64,000 nt of DNA, from NCBI RefSeq assembly GCF_014127485.1, contig NZ_CP059903.1, positions 2,666,001 to 2,730,000 on the forward strand, written 5' to 3'. Each line of letters begins with the position of its first letter. The stretch's first letter is position 1. Shown here piece by piece: positions 36,621-45,204 of the stretch. The notes below the pieces were generated by a model that made no database searches, was not told the origin of the DNA, and was given only the letters and a program-made list of their open reading frames with translations. Made by a program: the position numbers and the translations under genes. Source of the stretch: Nocardioides dongkuii. Lineage in GTDB: Bacteria > Actinomycetota > Actinomycetes > Propionibacteriales > Nocardioidaceae.

Positions 36621-38189
36621 TCAGCCCGACGCGCGCTCGTCGCGCGGCACCTCGGCGATCTCACCGGACCGCAGGCCGGCCCGGAAGCTGCGGAACTCCT
36701 CCTTGACCTTCGGCAGCAGCAGGTAGCAGGCCGACAGGTTGACCACCGCGCAGATGAAGAGCATCGCGTCGGCGAAGGAGAGCACCGAGCCCAGGTCGAC
36801 GACCGCGCCGAGCGCGGTGAAGACGCAGAAGAGCAGCTTGAAGGCGTTCTCCTTGGCGGGGCTGCGTCCGACCAGCGTGGTCCAGGCCTTGAGCGTGTAG
36901 TAGCTCCAGGTGATCAGGGTGGAGAACGCGAACAGCCCCACGGCGAGGGCCAGCACGTTGTCGAAGCCGGGCAGGAAGGAGTCGAAGGAGCGCGAGGTGA
37001 GCACGACGCCGGTGTCGTTGGTGACCGTCTCCCCGGCCGCGGACGCGTCCAGCAGGTCGGCGTACAGCGGGGTGTCGGCGATGACGATCGTCAGCGCGGT
37101 CATCGTGCAGATCACCACGGTGTCGATGAACGGCTCGAGCATCGCCACGAAGCCCTCGGAGACGGGGTGCTTGGTCTTCACCGCCGAGTGCACGATCGGT
37201 GCGGAGCCGACCCCCGCCTCGTTGGAGAACGCCGCCCGCTGGAAGCCCACGATGAGCACCCCGACGGCGCCGCCGGTCACCCCCTCGGGGTCGAACGCGC
37301 TGGAGACGATGGTGCCGAGGGCGGTCGGCACCTCGCTCACGTTGCCGAGGATGACCAGCAGGCACGCCCCGATGTAGAGGACCGCCATGAACGGCACGAG
37401 CTTGGAGGTCACCCGGGCGATCGACCGCACGCCGCCGAGGATCACCACCCCGACCAGCGCGGCGAGGACGAGCCCGAAGATCAGGGCGGCACCGGAGGAG
37501 GCGAGGAACCCGTCGTCGCCGCCGGTGATCTCGACCGCCTGGGCGTAGGTCTGGTTGGACTGGAAGGCGTTGCCGCCGAGGGCGCCGAAGAGGATGAGCG
37601 CGACCGCGAACACCGTGACGGCGACCTTGCTCACCACGGGCCCGAGCCGCTCGAAGGCGACCGGGAGGTAGCGGAACGGGCCGCCGGTCACCGTGCCGTC
37701 CTCGTGGACCTCGCGGTAGCGGACGCCGAGGGTGCACTCGACGAACTTCGTGCACATGCCGAGCAGCCCGGCCAGGACCATCCAGAACGTCGCGCCCGGT
37801 CCCCCGATGGTCACGGCCACCGCGACGCCGGCGATGTTCCCGAGCCCCACGGTGCCGGAGACCGCCGAGGCGAGCGCCTGGAAGTGCGTCACCTCGCCCG
37901 GGTCGCTCTGCCGCGAGTACGTGCCCCGCACCAGGGCCACGGCGGTGCCGAGCGAGGTGAACTGCACCCCGCGGAAGTAGACGGTGAACACCGCCGCGGC
38001 CACCACCAGCCACAGCACGATCAGCGGGAAGGAGTACTCCCCGAGCGGCAGCTCCCAGAAGACCACCGAGGTGACCGCGGTGGCGAACGGGTCGAAGGCG
38101 TCGTTGATCGCCTCCTCGACGCTGCTGATCCAGCCGGGGTCGGCCCCCGCCGCCACACCTGCCGAAGGGACCGCGCCGAGACCCGCCAT
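36621..38189 (-). CDS. Alanine/glycine:cation symporter (AGCS family)
   Basis: A 522-residue membrane protein with about eleven spans and clear AGCS text: [20 protein letters not shown] (the family signature), GGPFRYLP, and [20 protein letters not shown]. It imports alanine or glycine with Na+ or H+. The first 50 residues include a short N-terminal extension before the first span. It is divergent from nucS with 70 bases between starts; no promoter stands out on this side. Confidence 0.94.
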   Translation of the reverse strand: MAGLGAVPSAGVAAGADPGWISSVEEAINDAFDPFATAVTSVVFWELPLGEYSFPLIVLWLVVAAAVFTVYFRGVQFTSLGTAVALVRGTYSRQSDPGEVTHFQALASAVSGTVGLGNIAGVAVAVTIGGPGATFWMVLAGLLGMCTKFVECTLGVRYREVHEDGTVTGGPFRYLPVAFERLGPVVSKVAVTVFAVALILFGALGGNAFQSNQTYAQAVEITGGDDGFLASSGAALIFGLVLAALVGVVILGGVRSIARVTSKLVPFMAVLYIGACLLVILGNVSEVPTALGTIVSSAFDPEGVTGGAVGVLIVGFQRAAFSNEAGVGSAPIVHSAVKTKHPVSEGFVAMLEPFIDTVVICTMTALTIVIADTPLYADLLDASAAGETVTNDTGVVLTSRSFDSFLPGFDNVLALAVGLFAFSTLITWSYYTLKAWTTLVGRSPAKENAFKLLFCVFTALGAVVDLGSVLSFADAMLFICAVVNLSACYLLLPKVKEEFRSFRAGLRSGEIAEVPRDERASG

Positions 38190-38245
38190 GCCGACCCAGC
38201 CAACCCGACCCCGGTCCCGTGCGCAACGGTCCGGCCGGACGCCGG

Positions 38246-38251
38246 TAGATT
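38246..38251 (+). promoter_or_regulatory. Candidate leaderless -10 of nucS
   Basis: TAGATT ends 8 bases before the nucS GTG. There is no Shine-Dalgarno sequence before this GTG, so a leaderless transcript is likely. The -35 region is weak. Confidence 0.45.
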
Positions 38252-38259
38252 CACCGCCC

Positions 38260-38934
38260 GTGAGACTCGTCGTAGCCCGCTGCCAGGTCGACTACGCCGG
38301 ACGGCTGACGGCCCACCTGCCGATGGCCACCCGGGTCCTGATGATCAAGGCGGACGGCTCGGTGCTGGTGCACTCCGACGGCGGGTCGTACAAGCCGCTG
38401 AACTGGATGTCCCCGCCGTGCACCCTGCGTGAGGGCACCACCGAGGACGGCCAGGTCGAGTGGACGGTGACGTCGAAGAGCGACGACACGCTGCGGATCC
38501 TCATCGAGGAGGTCCTCCACGAGTCGGTCCACGAGCTGGGGGTCGACCCCGGGCTGCAGAAGGACGGCGTCGAGAAGCACCTGCAGGAGCTGCTGGCCGA
38601 GCACCCGGCGACCCTGGCGCCCGGGCTGACGCTGGTACGCCGCGAGTACCCGACCGCGATCGGGCCGGTGGACCTGATGTGCCGCGACGCCGAGGGGCTC
38701 AGCGTCGCCGTCGAGATCAAGCGCCGCGGCGACATCGACGGCGTCGAGCAGCTCACCCGCTACCTCGCACTGCTCAACCGCGACCCGCTGCTCTCCCCCG
38801 TGCGCGGCATCTTCGCCGCGCAGGAGATCAAGCCGCAGGCGCGCGTGCTCGCCACCGACCGCGGCATCTCCTGCGCGGTCGTCGACTACGACGCGCTCCG
38901 GGGCCTCGACGACCCGAGCCACCGACTGTTCTAG
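38260..38934 (+). CDS. nucS: Mismatch-specific endonuclease NucS/EndoMS
   Basis: A 224-residue nuclease that gives MutS/MutL-independent mismatch repair in actinobacteria by double-strand cleavage at mismatches. It aligns almost end to end with the mycobacterial protein (226): [43 protein letters not shown], and the catalytic [10 protein letters not shown]...[12 protein letters not shown] set. The C-terminus ends RLF, resembling the beta-clamp-binding tail. GTG at 38260 agrees with the family start. Confidence 0.95.
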   Translation: MRLVVARCQVDYAGRLTAHLPMATRVLMIKADGSVLVHSDGGSYKPLNWMSPPCTLREGTTEDGQVEWTVTSKSDDTLRILIEEVLHESVHELGVDPGLQKDGVEKHLQELLAEHPATLAPGLTLVRREYPTAIGPVDLMCRDAEGLSVAVEIKRRGDIDGVEQLTRYLALLNRDPLLSPVRGIFAAQEIKPQARVLATDRGISCAVVDYDALRGLDDPSHRLF

Positions 38935-38990
38935 CGTCAGCCCCCGTAGAGGGCGCAGGTCATCGAGCGGATCCACATGACCGCCCGGAG

Positions 38991-39031
38991 TGTGGTGGAT
39001 CCGTTCAAGCAGGTTGAACGGATCCACCACA
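38991..39031. terminator. 18-base perfect hairpin between convergent nucS and histidine kinase
   Basis: Arms TGTGGTGGATCCGTTCAA (38991-39008) and its exact complement (39014-39031) flank the 5-base loop GCAGG. The genes on both sides converge here, so a bidirectional terminator is likely, though no T-run follows. A partial copy, GCGGATCCACATG, lies just upstream at about 38967. Confidence 0.65.
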
Positions 39032-39109
39032 GTTCCCTCAGGGGTCGAAGAGTGAGCCGCTCACCCGTGCTCGCCGTCGACCGCGGCCTGCGGGACTGAG
39101 CCCGCTCGC

Positions 39110-40201
39110 CTACGCGGGGTCGGGGGCGTCGTACGGCAGCGCGACCCGGAAGGTCGTGCCGACGCCCGGCGCGCTGTCCACGGTGACCTGCCCGCCGTGG
39201 GCTTCGATGATCTTGCGCACGATGGAGAGCCCGAGCCCGGCGCCCTGGGTGTGCGCGGCGACCGCTCCCGGGGTGCGGTAGAGCCGGTCGAAGACCAGGG
39301 CCTGCTCGTGGGGGTGCAGCCCGACGCCGGTGTCGGCCACCTCCAGCACGGCGGCGTCGGGCGTCGCGGTCACCCGGACCGTGACCTCGTCGCCGGCGGC
39401 GCTGAACTTGAGGGCGTTCGTGACCAGGTTCTCCACCACCTGGACCAGCCGGTAGAAGTCGCCGGAGACCGGCGCCGGCTCGTCCGCCTCCAGCACCAGG
39501 CGCAGGCTCCCCTCGGGGGCGGCGGAGCGGTGGTCGGTGACGACCCGGCGGGCGACCTCCGCGAGGTCCATCGGCTCGCGGACGATCCGGAGCCGGTCGC
39601 CGTCGAGGAAGGCCATCGTCAGCAGGTCGTCGACCAGGCGCATCTCGCGGGCGGCGTTCCGCTCGATCACGGCGACCAGGGACCGGGCCACGGGCCCGAC
39701 CTGGGACTCGTCGAGGTCGGCGAGCAGCTCGGTGTAGCCGATGATCGAGGTCAGCGGCGTGCGCAGCTCGTGGGAGACGGTGGCGATGAGCTCGTCGCGC
39801 ATCCGGACCGACGCCTCCTCCATCCGCAGCCGCTCGGTGATGTCCCGGACGGCGGCGGAGACGAGCAGCCCCTCGTCGGTCTCCAGCGGCGAGAGCGAGA
39901 TCTCCACCGGGACCTCCTGCCCGTCCCGGCGCAGCGCGTGCAGCGCCACCCCGTTGATGGGGCGGGATGCGGGGGTCGACATGAAGCCGTTGCGGTAGGC
40001 GTCGTGGTTGCCGCGGAACCGTCCCGGGACGAGCACCTCGACCGGCTGGCCGACGAGGTCCTCGCTGGTCCAGCCGAAGACGTTCTCCATCTGCTTGTTC
40101 GACATCACGATGGTGGCGTCCTGGTCGACGATGACCGTGGCGTCGGGCGCGGCGTCCAACAGCTTGCGGAAGAGGCTTCCGTCGGTGCGCCCCTCCTTCA
40201 C
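39110..40201 (-). CDS. PAS-domain sensor histidine kinase (soluble)
   Basis: A 363-residue kinase with no membrane span: a PAS domain (about 10-125; VDQDATIVMSNKQMENVFGW), a HisKA helix with phospho-acceptor His144 (TVSHELRTPL) and an ATPase domain with ENLVTNALKFS, DTGVGL and GAGLGLSIV. It therefore senses a cytoplasmic signal. GTG at 40201 is preferred; TAGGCT at 40209-40214, 7 bases upstream, could be a leaderless -10. No response regulator is adjacent; the receiver-only protein at 61541-61912 is the only one in the window. Confidence 0.92.
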   Translation of the reverse strand: MKEGRTDGSLFRKLLDAAPDATVIVDQDATIVMSNKQMENVFGWTSEDLVGQPVEVLVPGRFRGNHDAYRNGFMSTPASRPINGVALHALRRDGQEVPVEISLSPLETDEGLLVSAAVRDITERLRMEEASVRMRDELIATVSHELRTPLTSIIGYTELLADLDESQVGPVARSLVAVIERNAAREMRLVDDLLTMAFLDGDRLRIVREPMDLAEVARRVVTDHRSAAPEGSLRLVLEADEPAPVSGDFYRLVQVVENLVTNALKFSAAGDEVTVRVTATPDAAVLEVADTGVGLHPHEQALVFDRLYRTPGAVAAHTQGAGLGLSIVRKIIEAHGGQVTVDSAPGVGTTFRVALPYDAPDPA

Positions 40202-40264
40202 GGAGTGGAGCCTAGCGGCACCGCCCCGCCTGCCACCGCGCCGCACCGCGCGCCGGACGCCTGG

Positions 40265-41167
40265 TCAGGAGACCAGGGCGACGACCTCGTCGGCGCAGCC
40301 CCAGCCCAGGGTGACCCCGGCGCCGCCGTGGCCGTAGCAGTGCACGACCCGGCCCACGCGCTCCACCCGCACCACCGGGCGTGCGGGACGCAGCCCGACC
40401 CGGTGCCGCAGCACCCGGGCGTCGGCGAGCGCCGGCACCAGCCGGGTCGCCCGCGCCAGGATGTCGCGCGCCGTCTCCGGTGACGGGGTGCGGCTCCACT
40501 CCCCCTCCTCGTCGGTGCCGCCGACTACCACGTCGTGCGTGCGGGGCACGACGTACGTCGGCGCGGCGGAGTCGAGCCACCAGCGGTCGATGCCGACCTG
40601 CTCGACCACGACCACCTGGCCACGCACCGGGGTCACGCTCAGGTCCTGGCCGAGCAGCCGGGCGCCCAGGCCGGCGCAGTTGACCACGACGTCGCCGCCG
40701 AGGGGCAGCGCCGCCAGGTTCAGCCGGGTCAGGGTGCCGCCGAGGTCGTGGACGCGGGCGCGCAGCCAGTCCAGGTGCACCGGCATCTCCACCACCGGCG
40801 TCGTGAACGACCAGCCCTCGGCGTACCCCGCGGGCAGGTCGGTCGCGCGCTCGAGGGAGGGCACCGCCGAGGCCCACCACGGCGGGTCGGCCGGGGTCAT
40901 GCGCACCTCGGTGCCGGGCACCATCCGCACCCCGGACGCCGCGTCCCCGGCGAGCCCGCTGAGCACCTCGAACGTGCGGGCCCCCCAGGCGCCCACCCGC
41001 TCGGGCGGGAACGCGCGGTACGGGTACCAGATCGCGGCCGCGACCGCGGACGTCGTCTCCCGCGGCAGGTCGCGCGCGACGACGTCGACCCGGTGGCCGG
41101 CCTCGAGCAGCCGGACCGCGCAGGTCAGCCCGACCACCCCGGCCCCGACCACGATCACCCGGCTCAC
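40265..41167 (-). CDS. FAD-dependent oxidoreductase, D-amino-acid oxidase type
   Basis: A 300-residue DAO-family flavoprotein. The FAD-binding VIVVGAGVVGLTCAVRLLEA starts at residue 4; VVNCAGLGARLL, VRGQVVVVEQ and the C-terminal CYGHGGAGVTLGWG are family hallmarks, with the R of VGLRPARP a candidate substrate-carboxylate ligand. It probably oxidises a D-amino acid or glycine to the imino acid with H2O2. It starts 8 bases after the ferritin stop, so it is the third gene of the iron-box operon. Confidence 0.9.
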   Translation of the reverse strand: MSRVIVVGAGVVGLTCAVRLLEAGHRVDVVARDLPRETTSAVAAAIWYPYRAFPPERVGAWGARTFEVLSGLAGDAASGVRMVPGTEVRMTPADPPWWASAVPSLERATDLPAGYAEGWSFTTPVVEMPVHLDWLRARVHDLGGTLTRLNLAALPLGGDVVVNCAGLGARLLGQDLSVTPVRGQVVVVEQVGIDRWWLDSAAPTYVVPRTHDVVVGGTDEEGEWSRTPSPETARDILARATRLVPALADARVLRHRVGLRPARPVVRVERVGRVVHCYGHGGAGVTLGWGCADEVVALVS

Positions 41168-41175
41168 GGGAGCGG

Positions 41176-41700
41176 TCAGGCGCCGGCGACCCGCGGGGCG
41201 GTGGGGTCGGGCCCGGCGTCGCCGGGCTCGCGCGCGACGTACTCCTCGATGTCGTCGACGTCGTCGCGGTTGCGGGTCACCACGGCGAGCAGGTCGGACA
41301 TCGTCGCGATCTCCTCGACCTGCTCCTTGATGAACCACTGCATGAACTGCTCGGACGCGAAGTCGTACTCCTCGCGGGCGATCCGCAGCAGGCCGTTGAT
41401 CTGCTCGGTCACCCGCTTCTCCTGCGCGAGCGCGAGGGCGACCGGCTCGGTCACGTCGGCGAACGTCGAGATCGGCGCGTCGACGCCGGGGATGACGACC
41501 TCGGTGTCGGTGTCGAGGAGGTACTGCACCATCATCATCGCGTGCTCGCGCTCCTCGAGCGCCTGGGCGTAGAAGAACGCGGCCATCCGCGGCATCGTCA
41601 GCGCGTCGTAGTGGACCGCGCAGGCGAGGTACTGGTTGTGGGCGGCCAGCTCGTTGCCGATCTGGACGTTGAGCTGGTCGGTGAAGCGAGCGGCGGGCAT
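41176..41700 (-). CDS. Non-heme ferritin
   Basis: A 174-residue four-helix ferritin that oxidises and stores iron. Ferroxidase ligands Glu17 (NELAAHNQY), Glu50 and His53 (LEEREHAM) are at the same positions as in E. coli FtnA. The C-terminal 20 residues (DAGPDPTAPRVAGA) are an extra tail, as in the mycobacterial BfrB class. It lies 28 bases downstream of a Cys4 mini-protein gene preceded by an iron box, so iron-dependent control by a DtxR/IdeR-type regulator is likely. Confidence 0.94.
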   Translation of the reverse strand: MPAARFTDQLNVQIGNELAAHNQYLACAVHYDALTMPRMAAFFYAQALEEREHAMMMVQYLLDTDTEVVIPGVDAPISTFADVTEPVALALAQEKRVTEQINGLLRIAREEYDFASEQFMQWFIKEQVEEIATMSDLLAVVTRNRDDVDDIEEYVAREPGDAGPDPTAPRVAGA

Positions 41701-41728
41701 CGGGGCTCCAGTGCGTGGAAGTGGCGGG

Positions 41729-41920
41729 TCAGGCGGCCTTCGCGAGCCGCTTCTTGGTGACCTTCTTGCCGTCGACCCGGACGAGCTTGCGCTTCTTGAC
41801 CGTATACCCCTCGGGCAGCCTGCCCTCCTGCAGCATCCGCAGCGGGCACCGGTCGCACTTCGACTTCGAGACGCAGCACTCCGTCTTGGGGAGCTTCGCG
41901 GTCTTGGTCTTCTTCGCCAC
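41729..41920 (-). CDS. Small Lys-rich Cys4 protein upstream of ferritin
   Basis: A 63-residue basic protein from GTG at 41920. Cysteines at 15, 16, 22 and 25 (ECCVSKSKCDRCPLRML) could bind zinc or an iron-sulfur cluster; about 16 lysines follow and precede. TAGGGT at 41928-41933, 7 bases before the GTG, would make it leaderless. It is the first gene of the operon with ferritin and the flavoenzyme. I recognise it only as a conserved small actinobacterial protein type; an iron-sensing or nucleic-acid-binding role is speculation. Confidence 0.75.
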   Translation of the reverse strand: MAKKTKTAKLPKTECCVSKSKCDRCPLRMLQEGRLPEGYTVKKRKLVRVDGKKVTKKRLAKAA

Positions 41921-41941
41921 GGTGGGGACCCTACCCCAGGC

Positions 41942-41961
41942 AGGTAAGGCTTGCCTTCCCT
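41942..41961. promoter_or_regulatory. Iron box (DtxR/IdeR-type) before the Cys4-ferritin operon
   Basis: The 20 bases AGGTAAGGCTTGCCTTCCCT form an imperfect palindrome with arms AGGTAAGGC/GCCTTCCCT and match about 12 of 19 positions of the classical TTAGGTTAGGCTAACCTAA box. It lies 21 bases before the GTG of the mini-protein, over the likely -35 of its promoter. Confidence 0.6.
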
Positions 41962-41994
41962 GTGTGACCGCGAACACGGTGTTCATCTCCGTGT

Positions 41995-42567
41995 TCATCT
42001 CCTCGTCCACACCGGGCCGTCGCGGACCAGCTCGACGAACCCACCCCCGTCCAGCAGCAGGTCCCAGGCGGTACGCCGCGGCCGGGCGAGGAGCTCCGGC
42101 ACGGTCGCCATGATCGCGCCGCCGTGGCTGACGACCAGCGCGCTCCCGCCCTCGTGCCGGTCGGCGACCTCGTCCAGCACCCGGGTCATCCGCGCGACGA
42201 TTCCCGCGACCGCCTCGCCGCCTGGGATGAGCGCCGCGTCGTCGCCGTCGACCCAGCGGTCGAACACCGGCCCGATGACCTCGCGCTCGCTGCCGTCGGT
42301 GCCGGCGAGCAAGCCCACGCCGTACTCCCGCAGGCCCTCGCGGACGGTGACGCCGACGCCCAGCACGCCGGCGGCGATCTCGGCGGTCTGCACGGCCCGC
42401 GACAGCGGGCTGCACCACACCGCGTCGATGCCCTCGCCGGCCAGCCGGGCGCCGAGCGCCCGCGCCTGCTCACGTCCCTCGGCGCTCAGGGTGCCGCCGT
42501 CGTCGGTGACCAGGTCCGTCTCGTACTCGGCCAGTCCGTGCCGGGCGAGGACGAGACGGGAGGACAC
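41995..42567 (-). CDS. Histidine phosphatase family protein
   Basis: A 190-residue RHG phosphatase: the phospho-acceptor VLARHGLAE at residue 6, SPLSRAVQTAE, and the second His in VVSHGGAIM. It may act on a sugar phosphate or nucleotide; substrate unknown. The GTG start is 2 bases after the ecm stop, so it is transcribed with ecm. The iron box for the next operon lies just beyond its 3' end. Confidence 0.9.
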   Translation of the reverse strand: MSSRLVLARHGLAEYETDLVTDDGGTLSAEGREQARALGARLAGEGIDAVWCSPLSRAVQTAEIAAGVLGVGVTVREGLREYGVGLLAGTDGSEREVIGPVFDRWVDGDDAALIPGGEAVAGIVARMTRVLDEVADRHEGGSALVVSHGGAIMATVPELLARPRRTAWDLLLDGGGFVELVRDGPVWTRR

Positions 42568-42569
42568 GG

Positions 42570-44594
42570 TCAGTCCAGGCCCTGGGCCGCTCGGATCACG
42601 TCGACGATCCCGTCCATGATCTCGGTGAGCCCGAAGTCCTTGGGCGTGTACACCGCCGCGACGCCGGCCTCCTTGAGCCGGCGGGCGTCGGAGTCGGGGA
42701 TGATCCCGCCGACGATCACCGGGACGTCGTCGATGCCCGCGGCGCGCATCCCCTCGAGGACCGCCGGGACCAGCTCCATGTGGGACCCCGACAGGATCGA
42801 GAGCCCGACGCAGTGCACGTCCTCGGCCACGGCGGCCGACACGATCTGCTCGGGCGTCAGCCGGATGCCCTGGTAGACGACCTCGAACCCCGCGTCACGA
42901 GCGCGTACGGCGACCTGCTCGGCACCGTTGCTGTGCCCGTCGAGGCCCGGCTTGCCCACGAGCAGCCGGAGCCGACCGCCGCCGCCACCGCTCAGCTCCT
43001 CGCCGGTCGCCCGGACCCGCTCGCGCACGGCGGCCAGCCCGGCGCCGACCTCGGCGACGCCGACGGCGCCGCTCACGCCGGTGGGGGCGCGGAACTCGCC
43101 GAAGACCTCGCGCAGGGTGCCGGCCCACTCCCCCGTCGTCGCGCCGGCGCGGACGGCGGCCAGGGTCGGGCCCATCAGGTTGGCCTCGGTCTTGGCGGCC
43201 TCGGCCAGCGCTGCCAGCGCGGCCGCGACCTCGTCCTCGTCGCGCGCGGCCTTCCACGCCTCGACGCTCGCGGCCGCCGTGCGCTCGGCCTCGGGGTCGG
43301 CGGCCATGATCGCCCCGTCCAGGTCGGCGGTCAGCGGCGAGGGCTCGGTGGTGTCGAACTTGTTGACCCCGACGATGATCTCCTCGCCGGACTCGATCCG
43401 GCCGCGGCGGGCGGCGTGGCTGGAGACCAGGGCCTGCTTCATGTAGCCGGACTCGACGGCCGCGATCGCGCCGCCCAGCTCCTGCACGCGGTCGATCTCG
43501 GCGCGGGCGCTCTCGACCAGCTCGGCGACCTTGGCCTCGATCACGTGCGAGCCGTCGAAGATGTCGTCGTACTCCAGCAGGTCGGACTCGAAGGCCAGCA
43601 CCTGCTGCAGCCGCAGCGACCACTGCTGGTCCCAGGGGCGGGGCAGGCCGAGCGCCTCGTTCCAGGCGGGCAGCTGGAGCGCGCGGGCGCGGGCGTTCTT
43701 CGACAGCGTGACGCCGAGCATCTCGAGCACGATCCGCTGGACGTTGTTCTCCGGCTGCGCCTCGGTCAGGCCCAGCGAGTTGACCTGCACGCCGTACCGG
43801 AACCGGCGCATCTTGGGGTCCTGGACGCCGTACCGGTCGCGGGTGATCTCGTCCCACAGCTGCACGAACGCGCGCATCTTGCAGGTCTCCTCGACGAACC
43901 GCACGCCGGCGTTGACGAAGAACGAGATCCGGCCGACGACCTTCTCGAAGTCCTGCTCGTCGACCTGTCCGGAGTCCTTGACCTGGTCGAGGACGGCGAT
44001 CGCGGTGCACAGCGCGTACGCCAGCTCCTGCGTCGGCGTCGCGCCGGCCTCCTGCAGGTGGTAGCTGCAGATGTTGATCGGGTTCCACTTCGGGATCTGG
44101 TGGACCGTGTAGGCGATCATGTCGCTGATCAGGCGCAGGGAGTGCTCGGGCGGGAACACGTAGGTGCCCCGGGAGAGGTACTCCTTGATGATGTCGTTCT
44201 GGGTGGTGCCGGCCAGCTGCGCGGCGACCTCCTCCGGCGACAGGTCGGGGTACTGCTCCTCGGCCACCACCTGGTACATCGCCAGCAGCCACATCGCCGT
44301 GGCGTTGATGGTCATCGAGGTGTTCATCTCGCCCAGGGGGATCTGGTCGAAGAGCTTGCGCATCTCGCCCAGGTGCGGGACGGGGACGCCGACCTTGCCG
44401 ACCTCTCCCCGCGCCATCGGGGAGTCGGGGTCGTAGCCCGTCTGCGTCGGCAGGTCGAAGGCGACCGAGAGCCCGGTCTGCCCCTTCGCGAGGTTGTTCC
44501 GGTAGAGCGCGTTCGACGCCTCGGCCGTGGAGTGGCCGGCGTAGGTGCGCATCACCCACGGGCGGTCGCGAACCGGTCGCTGCTGGTCGGTCAT
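42570..44594 (-). CDS. ecm: Ethylmalonyl-CoA mutase (MeaA-type), adenosylcobalamin-dependent
   Basis: A 674-residue mutase that turns ethylmalonyl-CoA into methylsuccinyl-CoA. The substrate barrel (about 10-520) has MeaA-type text (VAFDLPTQTGYD, MTINATAMWLLAMY) that differs from true methylmalonyl-CoA mutase. The B12 domain (from about 540) carries the lower-ligand His554 in GLDGHSNG and the helper GLSILSGSH. ATG at 44594 is followed directly by the family start. It pairs functionally with ccr, the epimerase, MeaB and the cobalamin adenosyltransferase. A palindromic operator lies 22 bases upstream. Confidence 0.94.
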   Translation of the reverse strand: MTDQQRPVRDRPWVMRTYAGHSTAEASNALYRNNLAKGQTGLSVAFDLPTQTGYDPDSPMARGEVGKVGVPVPHLGEMRKLFDQIPLGEMNTSMTINATAMWLLAMYQVVAEEQYPDLSPEEVAAQLAGTTQNDIIKEYLSRGTYVFPPEHSLRLISDMIAYTVHQIPKWNPINICSYHLQEAGATPTQELAYALCTAIAVLDQVKDSGQVDEQDFEKVVGRISFFVNAGVRFVEETCKMRAFVQLWDEITRDRYGVQDPKMRRFRYGVQVNSLGLTEAQPENNVQRIVLEMLGVTLSKNARARALQLPAWNEALGLPRPWDQQWSLRLQQVLAFESDLLEYDDIFDGSHVIEAKVAELVESARAEIDRVQELGGAIAAVESGYMKQALVSSHAARRGRIESGEEIIVGVNKFDTTEPSPLTADLDGAIMAADPEAERTAAASVEAWKAARDEDEVAAALAALAEAAKTEANLMGPTLAAVRAGATTGEWAGTLREVFGEFRAPTGVSGAVGVAEVGAGLAAVRERVRATGEELSGGGGGRLRLLVGKPGLDGHSNGAEQVAVRARDAGFEVVYQGIRLTPEQIVSAAVAEDVHCVGLSILSGSHMELVPAVLEGMRAAGIDDVPVIVGGIIPDSDARRLKEAGVAAVYTPKDFGLTEIMDGIVDVIRAAQGLD

Positions 44595-44616
44595 GGTGTG
44601 AAGGGTAGGACCAGAC

Positions 44617-44630
44617 CTACCGCTTGGTAA
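44617..44630. promoter_or_regulatory. Palindromic operator CTACCGCTTGGTAA before ecm
   Basis: This matches the TTACC-N4-GGTAA pattern except for the first base, with TACC/GGTA arms intact. It begins 22 bases before the ecm ATG. It is the fourth member of the set before thiolase, ccr and the dehydrogenase. Confidence 0.6.
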
Positions 44631-44680
44631 CCGGGCGAGACTGTGGCCTACCCGACACCGGGCGCCGAGCACGCGCGCGA

Positions 44681-44989
44681 TCAGGCGGTGGCGGCCGAGC
44701 GCTCGACCTCGAGCACCCGGATCAGGTGGGACAGGTGCAGCATCCGGAGCACGGCGGGACGGCAGCCGCGCAGCACGAGGTGATGCCCGGTGCGGCCGTA
44801 CTGGCGGGTGGCGACCGCCAGCACCCGCAGCGCGGTGACGTCGATGTGCTCGACCTCGCTGAGGTCGACGACGACGTCCCCGTCGTGCGCCGCGAGCAGC
44901 TCGTAGAGCGCGTTGCGGACCTCCATCGTGCTGCGCACGTCGAACGAGCCACCGAGCACGAGCGTCGGCCCGTCCGTCGTGATCTCCAT
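44681..44989 (-). CDS. STAS-domain protein (anti-sigma factor antagonist-like)
   Basis: A 102-residue STAS domain: GGSFDVRSTMEVRNALYELL, then VVVDLSEVEHIDVTALRVL, where the usual phospho-serine position is occupied by threonine in DVTAL. Such proteins release sigma factors or act in stressosome-like switches when unphosphorylated. No kinase or sigma partner is adjacent. It lies 86 bases upstream of ecm on the same strand and probably has its own promoter. Confidence 0.88.
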   Translation of the reverse strand: MEITTDGPTLVLGGSFDVRSTMEVRNALYELLAAHDGDVVVDLSEVEHIDVTALRVLAVATRQYGRTGHHLVLRGCRPAVLRMLHLSHLIRVLEVERSAATA

Positions 44990-45120
44990 GCTGGCCTCCC
45001 GGCGCCGCAGCCCCCGATGTGGTCCTGCTACCCACCATGACGCTCCGCGCGGCCGTTTGGTTGCACCACCAGCCCCACGAGTTTCGTCGTGTCGGTGGTG
45101 TCTTCTTCAACGAGTCGGGA

Positions 45121-45179
45121 TAGTCCGGCACGTTCCGGTCGGGTCCGGGGCCCTTTCGCGACCGAAACGTGCCGGACTA
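45121..45179. mobile_element. 59-base inverted-repeat element upstream of the DUF4240 gene
   Basis: The 21-base arms at 45121-45141 and 45159-45179 match at 20 positions. The ends are TAGTCCGGCAC / GTGCCGGACTA. It has no coding content. The ends, length and flanking gene match the element at 46084-46141, so both look like members of one family with variable cores. Confidence 0.65.
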
Positions 45180-45204
45180 CCCGCCGAGTGCCTAGGGTCC
45201 CGGC

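Noticed and set aside
44595..44680. A cobalamin riboswitch before ecm
   Set aside because: The leader between the operator and ATG is only 22 bases, too short for a B12 riboswitch, and no B12-box-like text is present.
44470..45131. Extension of ecm to an upstream start at 45131
   Set aside because: The extra sequence overlaps the STAS gene in another frame and lacks conservation; MeaA-type proteins start near 44594.
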